From Sialis fuliginosa (lineage: Eukaryota > Arthropoda > Insecta > Megaloptera > Sialidae), in NCBI GenBank assembly GCA_961205875.1, contig OY540820.1, forward strand, positions 1,364,001 to 1,428,000: a DNA stretch of 64,000 nt, given 5' to 3'. Each line of letters begins with the position of its first letter. Positions within the stretch are counted from its first letter, which is position 1. The notes below the pieces were generated by a model. The model made no database searches. It worked only from the letters and a program-made list of their open reading frames with translations, and was not told the DNA's origin. A program made the translations under genes and the position numbers. Below, in pieces: positions 35,211-46,918 of this stretch.

Positions 35211-36255
35211 ATATATAATAGTACTAACAAATAAATATTTATATTTGTGCAGAATATATTATCTTATTCGATTTATTAATTATGAATTTATCGTTTAATC
35301 GATTTTTCAGATTTAAGGGGATGAAAGAATAATTAAGAGGGTGAATTGACTATTCTTGGGGTAATTTTCAGAAACTACAACTATTTACCTTTCAAATGCC
35401 ATTGACTTCATTAAAATTGGTTGAAAATTGGCTTGAAGCGAAATTTCGCGCAAAAAAGTGTGATTTAGACCCACTGTGCGTCGCGGTAAGTATATGGGTA
35501 GTTCTACAAGCGAGGGAATTTTGGACGGCCCGACTTATTTTGTATATTAATATTTTGTAAAATACATTTTTTCTTAATGAAAACTGTAAACTATTACTGC
35601 GCCTCGCATACCCCTTAAAATAACCCCGTTTCGAAATATATTTTTTATAAAAAATAACACTTAAAATGTGAAATTCTCAGTCTCCTGGTATGTCACTTCT
35701 CAGAAGTGAATGTTAGCAGACTAAATAAGTATTGTTTCTGAATATATAAAACAAAATTTACACTGCAGTAGTAATCTATAATATTGGTACTTTTTTATTG
35801 TATAAATAATTTTTGAAATTTTTTATATTTTCTTTAAGAAATATTCTATTGAATTTTGTCCTTCGAATTTTTCATCATTCTCCTATCAAACCAAAACACT
35901 TAAAAAATATAGAGCATTTATATTCCGATCAAATCATCGTTTGTCATAGTAATTAATTGAAATAGAATAAATAAAATAATGTACATATTTTAACTTAATT
36001 TGAAATTGTATCAATTTCTCAGTCTCCTGGTCATCATTTTCGTGAAAAATACTGTGGATATAAGTAATTTTTTAGTTGTATGAGATTTTCATATGTTGTC
36101 TTGTGATAGAGGAAATTTTTTTATAAAACGTTATTTTGCCGATTTTTAAGGAATATTTAAAGAATTCTCAGTCTCCGGGTCTCAGTCTCCTGGCAGCTCT
36201 AAAAACGGGATTAGACTTAAATAATGTAAATAAATTAGGTAAATATCATTAGAAT

Positions 36256-36620
36256 AAGGGCTTCGAACCGGAACTGAGCCGAAAACCGGAAAACCGTTAT
36301 TTTTTGCCGGAACAGAACCGAAAAAAAATATCGGTTTTTACAGTTTAGTACATGTTAAAATACGCGCGTTAACATGATCTTCTTTCCCACTTCAATTGTC
36401 GTGCGGACTATCATACAAGTACCATTAAATGTTCTAAATTATGGTAGAAAAAAAAATTTTATACAAATAATTTTTTTTTTAATTAATCACTCGGAGCTGA
36501 ACCAAAAACCGAAAAAAACGTTATTTTTTTGTAACGAAAACCGGAACCGAACCGAAATATATTTTAAAACTCGAACCAGAACGAAAACCGAAACGAAAAA
36601 AATAACAGTTCGAAGCCCTG
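36256..36620. mobile_element. hAT-like MITE rich in GAACCG
   Basis: Ends AAGGGCTTCGAACCG and CAGTTCGAAGCCCTG. Flanks ATTAGAAT (36248-36255) and ATTGGAAT (36621-36628) agree at 7 of 8 bases, as expected of an older hAT duplication. The interior is repeated ACCGAAAACCG. Confidence 0.85.
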
Positions 36621-36694
36621 ATTGGAATACTGTTGTAAATGACTTCGCATGTTTTTAAACAACTTTTATTGTTTATAAAAAATTTAATTTGTTA

Positions 36695-38141
36695 TACGCT
36701 AGGAAACCATCGCTACTAGCGCCGCCCAGTGGCGAAAATTAACATTTTTGGGTTTATGTCAAACGTAGATAAATTCAAACTGTCAAAATTATTATTAAAA
36801 AATCTATATAATTTATTGTAACTAATCAATATAACGAATATTTTTGTGACTCACACGAATTTGTATTCCCTCGAGTAATGGCTAAAAATAAAAGTAGCCG
36901 CATTTGTTGTGTACCCAATCAAAAAGTGCATCGCTTTGTTATATACCAGAATTACGTTTTCTTACATTTTAATATGCATTTAAAAAACTTTGTTTCTTGT
37001 ACAGCCTACGATCAACGCTGTATAAATTGAAGCTAGAAGTGTAATTTGGTAAAAAAAATATTGATTCCTGATTTTTTTACTTAGTTTTTACTGCAACATA
37101 TTTTTTTTAAATATGTATTTCTTCACCCTTATATTGGCTAATATCATTGGTAACGCTATTCATATTTGGTTATATTATGGTTGATCTCAATTTTTTGGAG
37201 CTTTAGGAAGAATTTAAGCTAAATTACGAGTTTGCGCGATGATGTTCCCCCGAGTTATTCAATTTTTACTGCTTAGGACCGAAAATTAGCAATGTTATGG
37301 CTTTTTCACCCTGTGAAAGTTGTTTTTTTGATTGTATTTTATCTAATTGATCTCAATTGATTCGTTTAAGTATCAGTTACAAATATCAATCATAATATAA
37401 CCCTATCGTCGATTTAGATTGTGAAATAAATCGAAAAAACGGGGGGAAGGGAACTTGATGTTCACCCTTTTATCCAATTTTTAGAGGTGAAGTTATTTTT
37501 TTCTTGTCCAGCGGCTCAAAATCTATAAGAATTAACTTAAACATCGTTGTTCCGGAAAATTTCCCATTTTGATCAATTTCTCTGTTTCATTGGTTGGACT
37601 ATTCGGAGATATCCGCACTTTTGTAATCCGCCATATACATTTACATTAGATACGCATATCCATTAATCACAATAGGAATATTTCGCTTTAATATAACATA
37701 CATAAATTTATGTTCGACCTCCGTAATTTTCGTATTGGATATATATATTTGAAAATAAAAAAAAATAAAAATGCCATAAAAAAAGTTAATAAAAAATTTA
37801 AAAAAATGGTTTTTAAGACCATATATCAACCTAAAGTTTTCCTGAAAATTTCATCCAATTATATAAAGCCATTAAGTAAAAAAAAAATGTTTTCGATTTT
37901 CATATTTTAATTAATTACAGCTAAAATAATTTTCAAAATTAATTAAAACTTAGTTAGTAAAATACTTCTTCAGATAGAGGTGCATAGATAAAAAAAAATT
38001 AGCGAAATCGAAAATAGGCACACTGCTAATGACACCCGGCTATCCCGACTATAGTATTTTTGAAAGTACAAACCCAGTTTTGCCAGCGTCGCTCACTAGG
38101 TTGCGACGTGTCGTTTTTGACAGATGGTTTCCTAGCGTATA
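36695..38141. mobile_element. TIR element with TATACGCTAGGAAACCATC ends
   Basis: TATACGCTAGGAAACCATC at the left and its complement at the right (38123-38141). No ORF with a transposase motif; ORFs of 62 and 66 codons at 37641-37910 are Lys/Ile-rich noise on opposite strands. Confidence 0.65.
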
Positions 38142-38157
38142 AACAAATAAAAATATT

Positions 38158-40100
38158 TTCTCCCAAGGTTATTATATGTATAGGTTACCGTACTTGGTTG
38201 TGCGGGGAGTGGCATGAGAGGGGAGAACGCGTCATCACGACGATCAAGTAATTAAAAATGGCCGCCATAATGCTATCAAAATATATAAGTAATATTTATT
38301 CGCGATATATATTTATTGTTATTACTATTAGTGAAGCTGATTCATTGTAAGTTGTTATTGATCTGATACTGAGTTTTAAAACTATATTTTTATATTTTAT
38401 TCTTATAAATTACAGTGTTAAACATAAGATATGTAACCACCAAATTTATGTTCTTTGGCGAAATGTAATTCTGCTAACAAACGGATACGTAGCAAACATT
38501 TTAAACCAGATAATTATAAAGACTGAAGCGACTGAAGACTAGATTATTATTATTAACTTACTGCCAAAAAAAGTTAAAATGGACGGTAAGAAGATATACA
38601 GTAAACAATTTGAAAAATGTTTTTAGTAAGTAAAATTAATTCAAAATTTATTTTTATTTCTTACAGCCTTTCTGTCACTATTTTTATGCATAGCAGTAGT
38701 AGAATATGAAATGTTTAAAAATGAAAATGTCGAAAATATTATAAACAAATAAAAAATGGTCAGGATTATCTACGGAATCACAGCCTGGGGTGGTACTGAT
38801 GGGTCTATTTTGGATCCACTCTGTCATGTACAAAAACTACTTATCCCTATAATTTAAAAAAAAACCTAGATACTTCCCATCCGCAGAACTGTTTCCTGAA
38901 TTCAAAGTATTGGACGCAAGACAAATATACATGAAAACAATTGTGAATATAATCCACTAATGTCCCGAACATCAAACTCCTGCCCAATATTCCTACTACA
39001 CCAGATCGTCAACGTTAAACCCTATCCGAATCCCAAAAATGTCAAAGGCTTTTAAACAGAGACACATGGTCTTTCTCGCTCCTGAACTCTAACTATCTAC
39101 TCATCGAAATAAGAAACATACAAAGCAACGAGTATATGAGCACCGCCTGGCTGTACTCAAAAGCAATATCTACTACCCGATGTCAGCGACTGATACAACA
39201 CTTCGGATATTACGTCTCAACAATACAAATATTATTAATTGTTAATTATTATATAAGAATTTGTAGTGTCCAGCATTGTGTAGTACCAACATAAAAACAT
39301 TGTATGTATGATGGTGGCACTAACATGAAGTTAGGTTAGTTAGATAGCGAACACGGATGGTGGAATGCATGTAAACGCTCTCTCTGTATAACCTATAAAT
39401 ATTGTGTTAATAAATTAGTTTTGGCTAAAGTTGTGGCTTATTTAAAAGAACAGTACAGTATTGTTGTATTATTATAAAGTTATAAATAAAAATAAATTGT
39501 ATTGTTTACTACCAACTTATAGATGATATTTTATGAAATAATTTTAACATATGTATACGTGAACATATAAACATATATTAGTTAATTAATATATGATATA
39601 AACAACATAATTTCACTGTAGCACTGGTTTTGCCAAGTTGGGTGAGAAAAATTCCGTAAGTAGTAATATTATGTAAATAATATTTAATTTATTGTACTAA
39701 ATTTAAGAATTTGTATACATAAATAATATTATGTAAATGATTGATACTTATTTAGTACCTACAAAAATGCCAAAATAAACTTATTGTTAATAAGTAGTAA
39801 CAAATCATGGTTTTACATTTTTATAAAAATGCTATAAAAGGTATATAGCTTTCCAACAATTTATTTACTTTTTTTAAATATTTTATGAAATAATTTGTGT
39901 TTCTGTGATTATATATATTGTAAAAATGGTTTAAAATATCCAAAAATTCGAAATAACACGAAAACAACATTAATTTTTTTGTATTTACATGCTAATAATT
40001 TGAAATGATCGTCGTGTGACGTCATTCTCACGCAGCGCTGATTGGTCAAATCAAGTAGGGTAACCTATACATATACTAACCTTGATTTTCTCCCTACTCA
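38158..40100. repeat. Element with ~90-bp inverted ends carrying a LINE fragment
   Basis: The left end (TCTCCCAAGGTTATTATATG, TATAGGTTACCGTACTTG, CATCACGACGATC) returns inverted at 40013-40100 with changes. Between them lies a LINE reverse-transcriptase tail (38755-39240) followed by an AT-rich 3' sequence. Confidence 0.6.
38755..39240 (+). pseudogene. Non-LTR retrotransposon (LINE) reverse-transcriptase C-terminal fragment
   Basis: Translation at 38758-38850 gives VRIIYGITAWGGTDGSILDP, matching the 'YGI.AWGG' block that closes the reverse-transcriptase region of Jockey/RTE-like LINEs. Next, in a shifted frame, comes FPSAELFPEFKVLDARQIYM, the conserved segment that follows in the same families. 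A stop lies after LLIPII, another follows soon after, and the frame shifts, so this is a dead 5'-truncated copy. The order of blocks shows plus-strand orientation. The ~230 bases after it may be its 3' untranslated part or another element. Family assignment below 'LINE' is uncertain. Confidence 0.75.
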
Positions 40101-40164
40101 ATAATTAATATTGTGAATAGATTGTTTTAATATCAACGAATTGTTATTTTAAATGACTACAAAA

Positions 40165-40906
40165 GACTTTTATGTTATTGCAAATGACTTTTTTTATTAT
40201 GTGAGTGAAATTCTATAGGAATTGCATTTTTTTTTTAATTTTATTCGCAGTAGTGGCCAAATGTAACATTTTTTAATTACAAAAAACGATATTTTAACTT
40301 ATTTAACAGATTTTGGCATATGTTCACAAGAAAGTACATAAAAATGTCTACAATTCAAAAAAAAAATTTTACCCTACGTCGTTTTCTCATTAAATGGCGA
40401 GCTTTTCCATTTTTTTCAAAAATGGTTGATTGTGGGTGGAATAATCAAATTTTATTTTTGAAAATTTTATCATGTATTTATAACATAAAAATTCATAATT
40501 TCTATTATTTTCGTAAAAATCCCTGTAATAATTGAATTATTAGTGATAAAAAAAGTTTTTCGAGAATTTTTTTATTTTTGAGATTATGATGCGTTTGAAA
40601 AGTAACGCTACCTATGCAGTTCTATAGTCTATTAACTTGTAATTATTTTACAATTTTTTTAATTTTTCTACGATCTATAGAACCGGAGATATTTCAAAAA
40701 CAGTGTAGCGACACACTTGAAATATATCAAAAATGCACAATTATGCAATTTTCTCGGGACGCACATGGTCGATTTTTCCAAATTTTTGATTTACAACTCT
40801 TCTTCGAATATATAAAGAGAAAATCCAAAAAATCCAACTTCCTGAATGCATCACTTCAAAATGATAATTTCCGTCTATTAATATCTCTATGGCCATAAAA
40901 TTTATA
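40165..40906 (+). repeat. Dispersed repeat C, copy 2
   Basis: The counterpart of 16845-17540 in lectin intron 1, in the opposite orientation. The three short ORFs here are not genes; their sequence is shared repeat DNA. Confidence 0.75.
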
Positions 40907-41050
40907 ATTTATAATTTTTTGATTGGCCACTTTCAGATAGTGTGAAAAATGTCATCAACTTGAAATAAAACTACTTACCAAAGGTTATGCATGAAAAAAA
41001 TTTCGTGCCGGAATTAACTCCATTTTCTTCCTTCGTGTGTAGAACTACCC

Positions 41051-41160
41051 ATATATGTTTTTTTTTACGATATTTATATTCATAGTAGTACGTTATATAA
41101 ATAAAATATTTTTCAAAAAATGTATATTTAAAAAGATAGAAAGAACATGGAAGTGATGTA
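41051..41160 (-). repeat. Right piece of the split repeat R copy
   Basis: Continues repeat R from TATATGTTTTTTTTTACGAT through AAAGATAGAAAGAACATGG, completing the copy begun at 30880. Confidence 0.75.
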
Positions 41161-41265
41161 GGGTATACGTGTGACTATATAGATACAAATCTAGAATTAT
41201 TAAATACGCTATTGTACAAACAGACATAGCATACATGTAGAGACTTTAACAGATTAATTAAATAC

Positions 41266-41529
41266 ATGAAGCGTTTCCGGGGGTGTATCGCAACCGGATC
41301 CTGGAGTGACCGCAAACAAACACACGTACCATCGAACCGCGCCGCTGGACCGCCCGTCGTCGTCGTCGTCGAGAGCGTGATCCCCCACCTCTACCCCCCA
41401 CGCTGTCAACCGCAACGCGTGGCGCGCGGATGGCGACCCAGCGTTATTGAAAACATTGTCTGTTTATTGGATTCCAAAGGGACTGTGTCTCTTTATGGCA
41501 CGGTTACTTCTTTGCAGTTGACGCGATAG
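41266..41529. other. GC- and CpG-rich island with an 87-codon ORF
   Basis: About 200 bases are strongly GC-rich in DNA that is otherwise about 70% AT, with a run of CGTC repeats (41357-41371) and many CpG. The plus-strand ORF (41266-41529) has no recognisable domain; a Val run comes from the CGTC repeat. It could be a promoter or 5' exon of a gene whose body is elsewhere, or a foreign insertion. No splice context or homology supports a gene call. Confidence 0.35.
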
Positions 41530-41629
41530 ATTCTACTCTTTGTGTCTTGTATTTATTCTTTTGTTATTTAACCTGTGCATGGATTCTGTGTCTCGATTTT
41601 ATTTACACATACATCATTTTTTTACTTCC

Positions 41630-42390
41630 ATGTTCTGAAAGAAATAGAAGTATTGTAATACCATCGAAAAATCGTGTCGGAGAAAATGACAAATTCTGAT
41701 TGTACTAACTTCAAAACTTAAAGAAAAGTTAATTTCCGCATGGCGGCTGTGCGTGTGTCTGTGTGTCTGTGCGGATGTAGAATTTTCTTTCGTTCACGAT
41801 AACTACTGTAAAAATGCACCGATCTGAATTATTTTTGGGGAAAATGTTTGTCTCAGTGAGTACTCCAGACCTATTGATTTTGGTGCTAATCGGATTAGGG
41901 GTTTTGGAAATATTTGAAATTTTGTAACTTTTTTCGTCTAAAAAGTGAATATTGCGAGTATTATCTCACTAATTTTGATAAGATTTGGTACATTTGCAGT
42001 TCAATTGAATCTAAGGGACATTTATTATTTGTACGTGCCTAAATAGCCATTAAAGGGGTGAAAAACACACTTAAAATTGGAATTTTAAATACTAATATGT
42101 CATTAATTCATGTTGCCTTGGAAACAAATGCAACTAAATTCAAATTGTCAAATTAGTTTTTCTACGAATGTGAATTATGTTTTTGACATTAGAAAACTAA
42201 TATTTATATACAAATGGCAAAAAGAGCTGTAACCGTTGTAAGTATTTTTTTTTAATGTATTATGATATGTATATTCATAGTAGTAGGTTATATAAATAAA
42301 ATATTTAAAAAATGTATATTTAAAAATTATTTAAAAAGATAGAAAGAACATGGAAGTCATGTGTGGTTCTCCATACCGATATTTTTTTTT
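41630..42390 (-). repeat. Dispersed repeat R, reversed copy
   Basis: Contains all R blocks in order and has no insertion at the ACCGTTGTAAGTAT site, which is occupied in the copy at 30880-41160. Confidence 0.8.
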
Positions 42391-42524
42391 ATATACGAAA
42401 ACGTATATCACTGTTTTAATTAGAAATGTACCGGAATTCCGACCGGAACTCACAATGTAGATTTAAAGTGAATATTTTAACGTCGCTACTATTATATTAT
42501 TATTATTTTGCGTATTTCGCAAAT

Positions 42525-42790
42525 ATCGAAGATACGAGAAGCTTTGTGATCGTTCCAGATTGAGACAAAAAAAAATGTTCTCCGATTTCAAAATATTAAA
42601 CGTCAAGGCAAACACTTTTCGTTCCGTGTCTGTCCGTGTGTCCGTCTGTCCCCTGAATCCTTGTCACACGCATAACTCATGAACCACTGAACCGATTTGG
42701 TTTTTATTTAAATTGTTGCATAAATAACAACCTTTGGTGAATTTAGCACGAGGAAGCACTGTGCATTTACATGGCAGATGTTTTTTGTTT
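42525..42790 (+). repeat. Dispersed repeat S, internally deleted copy
   Basis: Runs CGAAGATACGAGAAGCTT, CAGATTGAGAC, CGTTCCGTGTCTGTCC, CCCTGAATCCTTGTCACAC and then skips to TTTAGCACGAGGAAGCACTG. The omitted middle is present at 59612-60235. Confidence 0.7.
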
Positions 42791-43672
42791 CTGTATATAT
42801 ATATTGTATATCTGAGACACTACACAGTAATACATATAATAAGTAGACATTTTGTGACGTAAATAACTGGCTGTATATGAAAATAAATGCCAAAAAAAAA
42901 AAAAGTAGAAAAAGGTAGAATGAGTCTTTTGGAGGTGATGTAAGCAAATATATGTACCTATATCCAAAATGCAACAGTTTTTTTTATAAAAAACCAATAT
43001 TATGTATAAAACCCAGATTTATACATGTTAATGTCAAAAATTTAAATGTTAAAGAGGCTATATTTTTTAAACATGATTTTTATATTACTTAAATGTTTAT
43101 GCTACACAATCAGATCAAAATAAAAATGAATAGCAAAAACAAAAAATTGCTGTAGTTTAACATTTAAAAACTTATAAAACTTTGATAAAATTATTTCTCT
43201 AAATATTATTTTATAAAATCTAGTACAATTACAGATGTTCAGATGCTTTTAAAAACTACTCTATTTTATACCCTTTCGAAAAACCTACCATAATACCTAC
43301 ATGAATTGGCTTTTTTTGTTAAAAAAAACTTACATTTACCCCAGAATAAGTAAGATTTTTACATTTTTACAGTGAGTCGATCGTAGTATGCTATTATTTT
43401 TCCAAAATAATGCCGAAAAAACGCTAAAAGTAATTGTTTTTTATTCAAATGAAAATTTTCCCGCCAAAACGCTCTTTAAAAATTACGTCGTAAACGTGAC
43501 GTCACTATTAGTAGAGGAGTCAAGTCACTCCTGGCTCAATTGTTCATGATTTTCCCGCTAGATGTCGCCACATGTACTTTAATCAAATTCATAGCCTATC
43601 AAGGTTTGTATCTTTGCTAAGCGGTTTGTATATTTGCTAAGTATATCATTCTTGGAATTTATTTCAGGGGGG

Positions 43673-44450
43673 GTGAAGCGGGGGTTAACGTATACGCGGG
43701 TGAATTATATATTACAACTAAATACATAAAAATTGCTAAATCAGCGAAATGTTGTTGCAGGTGTTCTAGATATCATATTACATTCTTGGAATATTGTCTC
43801 TGAAATTATTTATTTATGTAAATTAGACCAAGAAGATTTAGATAATTAAATTAAATAATATTCAGAAGCCATTCTGATTGATAGATTAGTTATTGTAGGG
43901 GTGAAGCGGGGGTTAACGTATACGCGGGTGAATCTTAGAAAATTGTCTCTGAAATTATTTATTTGTGCAAATTAGACCAAGAAGATTTAGATAATTAAAT
44001 TAAAAAATATTCAGAAGCCATTCTGATTGATAGATTAGATAGTGGAGAGGTGAAGCAGGGGTATAAAATTTATATTCGCTATGCAGCAGGTATATCATAT
44101 TACATTCTTGGAATATTGTCTCTGAAATTATTTATTTGTTTCAACACATAATAAGAAGATAAAGATAATTAAATTAAAAAAAAATTATTCAGAAGCCATT
44201 CTGATTGATAGATTAGTTAGTGGAGAGGTGAAGCCACGGTATAAAATGTATAATTGAAAGTATATTTGCAATGAAGCTATGTTGATGTAAGTGTTTTAGA
44301 TATTATATTACATTCTAGGAATTTTTCTGATTATAATTATTTTTAAATTGTCTTTGGAATTAATTATTTGTGCACAATGAATATAAATTAAACCAACACA
44401 TAACAAAAAGTAACAAAAAGATTTAGATAATTAAATAGAAATAAAAAATA
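43673..44450 (+). repeat. Tandem units starting GTGAAGC upstream of the 205-codon ORF
   Basis: GTGAAGCGGGGGTTAACGTA or a variant begins at 43673, 43901, 44050 and 44228, each time followed by TTGTCTCTGAAATTATTT and ending with CATTCTGATTGATAGATTAG. The units differ by indels; later ones carry GGTATAAAAT instead of the GTTAACGTATACGCGGGTG block. Mirrored at about 56778-57555. Confidence 0.8.
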
Positions 44451-45207
44451 TTCAGAAGTCATTTCAAAAAATTATAAATGAAAGTATATCTTAACCACTG
44501 AAAATGTTGATATAAAGTACAAGTGTTCTATATAGCATATTAAATTCGTCGCAAGTCATTGTTGCAATAAGGCTATCTGTCGGGTTCACAGGTCAAGTTA
44601 TAGACACATATATATATAAAATTCTTAAAATATGGTCGCTGTCAAGTGCAGGTGTCTAAAATTAACAATTTGTATGTGCACGAAAAATGTAAGCGAACGT
44701 TTAGACCAACATATAATAAATTTTAAAAAAAATTTGATGGTTATATACAAGTAAAAAATATTGAAAATAAATTAAAAATCATGCATATCGATAATCGTAG
44801 CAGGACTAAACAAAAAGATTTAGATAATTAAATATAAATAAAAAATATTCAGAAGTCATTTCAAAAAATTATAATTGAAAGTATAGCTTAACCACTGAAA
44901 ATGTTAATATAAAGTACAAGTGTTCTATATAGCATATTAAATTCGTCGCAAGTCATTGTTGCAATAAGGCTATCTGTCGGGTTCACAGGTCAAGTTATAG
45001 ACACATATATATAAAATTCTTAGAATATGGTCGCTGTCAAGTGCAGGTGTCTAAAATTAACAATTTGTATGTGCACGAAGAATGTAAGCGAACGTTTAGA
45101 TAAGCATATAATAAATTTAAAAAAAACAAAATTTATGGTTATATACAAGTAAAAAATATTGAAAATAAATTAAAAATCATGCATATCGATAATCGTAGCA
45201 GGACTAA
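44414..45207 (+). repeat. ~397-bp direct duplication just before the 205-codon ORF
   Basis: 44414-44809 and 44811-45207 are nearly identical, both ending ATCGTAGCAGGACTAA. Each has GACACATATATATAAAAT-type TATA-like sequence. The second copy leads directly into the ORF, so the duplication may double a 5' leader or promoter. Mirrored at 56021-56814. Confidence 0.85.
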
Positions 45208-45281
45208 CGGTATTGTAACATGCACTGAAATCAGTTCTTAACGAGTCTCCGCCAGAAGAAGAGATATCTGAAATTACAACA

Positions 45282-45899
45282 ATGGAACTGAAAACATTTT
45301 TAAAACAATTTATATTCGATGCTTTGAACCAAGGTATCAAATACGATTTTTTTAAATATATATTAGATGAATTTCCTATGCTCATAAATTCAGATGTAAA
45401 TATTTTGTCATTTGCGATTAATTCCGGTTGTGGCGAGCAAGAAGTGGAATATATCATCGATGTAAAGAAACGTTACATGCACGATATAGAAGTTCAGTAT
45501 TTCACGTCTGCTAATCAATCTGCAGAAGAATTATACAAAACTCTAATCGCGTTGTGTACAGAAAATGATAATCTAATAAAATATGTTCGCGATTGTGATA
45601 CATCAAATTATGAAGAAATGCATGCAGCGTATAAATGCTGGTTAGAGCAGAATGGTTTGACGAAATTTCTAAACGCAGCAGTACGAGTTGCAGTCGAAGT
45701 CGCAAATCCTGTGGTTCTTAGAACATTAATAGAACAAGCAAAAAAGGAAAATGTAAAAATAGATTTTGATCCTACACGATTCGATGAAGATGCAAGAATT
45801 TTGGAATGTATTAAATTGGTCATCAGAGAAAATGAAGAAGACTCGTATTTCATATTATCAAAATCAGAAAATCCTAATTTGAATACCTCAAATAATTAA
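45282..45899 (+). CDS. Uncharacterised 205-aa protein (left-arm copy)
   Basis: An intact ORF with ordinary codon use and an acidic, mostly helical protein; I do not recognise the family. Residues ~1-65 (LKQFIFDALNQGIKYDFF, FPMLINSDVNILSFAINSGC) and ~135-190 (FLNAAVRVAVEVANPVVL, LEQ-type helices) read like short helical hairpins that loosely recall ankyrin-like repeats. No signal peptide or membrane segment. The frame stays open upstream to 45219, adding ALKSVLNESPPEEEISEITT before the Met, and an AG lies at 45221-45243, so a spliced upstream exon is possible. AATAAA follows at 45997-46002. An identical copy is in the other arm. Confidence 0.7.
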   Translation: MELKTFLKQFIFDALNQGIKYDFFKYILDEFPMLINSDVNILSFAINSGCGEQEVEYIIDVKKRYMHDIEVQYFTSANQSAEELYKTLIALCTENDNLIKYVRDCDTSNYEEMHAAYKCWLEQNGLTKFLNAAVRVAVEVANPVVLRTLIEQAKKENVKIDFDPTRFDEDARILECIKLVIRENEEDSYFILSKSENPNLNTSNN

Positions 45900-45996
45900 A
45901 ACCATTACTATGATGTAGCAAGTATATTGGAACAGGAATTTAATATATAATATTATATTTTATTTGATTGTACTTACATATGTATTTGAATTGTGG

Positions 45997-46002
45997 AATA
46001 AA
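45997..46002 (+). terminator. Polyadenylation signal after the 205-codon ORF
   Basis: AATAAA 98 bases after the stop codon; mirrored at 55226-55231 in the right arm. Confidence 0.5.
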
Positions 46003-46918
46003 AAATATTTAGAGTTGAAATGAGTTACTTATTTAAAGCTTAAAAATGTATTTCTATAGTTCTTAATTAAACAATAACAATGATTGAGAAAGATATTAAA
46101 ATATATATTATATCTATATTAATACATACAATAATTAAACAAAGGAAAAAATAAAAATAATAATTAAGAGCAATAATGTCAGCTCTCTACCCAGTAGAAA
46201 AAAATATATAGTCGCACGAACAGTTAGCAGTATTATCAAGATGTTTCGAATTTCCGATTAAGTTGCATAGAATTATGTCTACAAAATTAAAATTTCAGTC
46301 ACATAAATAAAATATAATAAAAATGTAATCTATTTTACAATTAAAATTATTTTACATTAACTGTACGTGGTTTTTCTTAGCTTCGTTAGCCATATCTGCA
46401 TTATTTTGAACATTTGGAAGCACTATAAAATTTCAGTAATATTAGTATACACAGAAAAACTATTTATACACTGTGAAAATATATAAGGAAATTTTAAAGA
46501 AAACTACATAAATATTATAGATCTTGAGGATATAAAGTAAAAGTTTAATTGTATTAAATTATTATTTCTGCATTACATTAAAATTTAATATCTCTATAAC
46601 AAATAAACACACTATTAGTCAGTCATACTATATTCATTGTTTTAGACTATTTAGACATTCGGATTCGAGATATGAACTTTCGGTAATATTATGGGTACGC
46701 AGGAAAAAATATTTATATATTATTGATATATAATGGAAGATTTTAAAAGAAACTACATAAATATTATATACTTCCAAAACATTCAGTAAAATTTTGAATT
46801 GTAATATTATATTATTATTTTGCATTAAAATAGAATTTAATAAACACAAATCTCCGTATTATTTTTTTTTTTTAAACTACATTAAATATTAATATATCTG
46901 CAACGTATAAACATTATT

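Larger units (their letters stand above)
31444..35478. mobile_element. Transib-like non-autonomous element (4.0 kb)
   Basis: The terminal inverted repeats of 267 bp (31444-31710 and 35212-35478) look identical throughout. They begin CACAGTGGGTCTAAATC, and the insertion is flanked by CGTCG on both sides (31439-31443, 35479-35483). A CACWRTG heptamer and a 5-bp GC-rich duplication are hallmarks of Transib, the transposon group related to RAG1 and its CACAGTG signals. No transposase is visible. The interior is filled by two foldback elements placed side by side. Confidence 0.8.
35496..41050. mobile_element. 5.6 kb inserted element with GGGTAGTTCTAC ends
   Basis: Inverted ends GGGTAGTTCTAC (35496-35507) and GTAGAACTACCC (41039-41050), beyond which the match becomes imperfect. 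The other copy of repeat R at 6.3 kb gives the empty site GTAAGTATATATG, so the 4-bp target duplication is ATAT. The superfamily is unresolved. The interior is a nest of other insertions (36256-36620, 36695-38141, 38158-40100, 40165-40906). Confidence 0.7.

Noticed and set aside
39250-39480. A possible solo LTR after the LINE fragment
   Set aside because: It could equally be the LINE's 3' untranslated region; no terminal motif or duplication supports an LTR.
45170-45853. Minus-strand ORFs of 64-95 codons across the 205-codon gene, and mirrors in the right arm
   Set aside because: Shadow frames of the real ORF, with no motifs.
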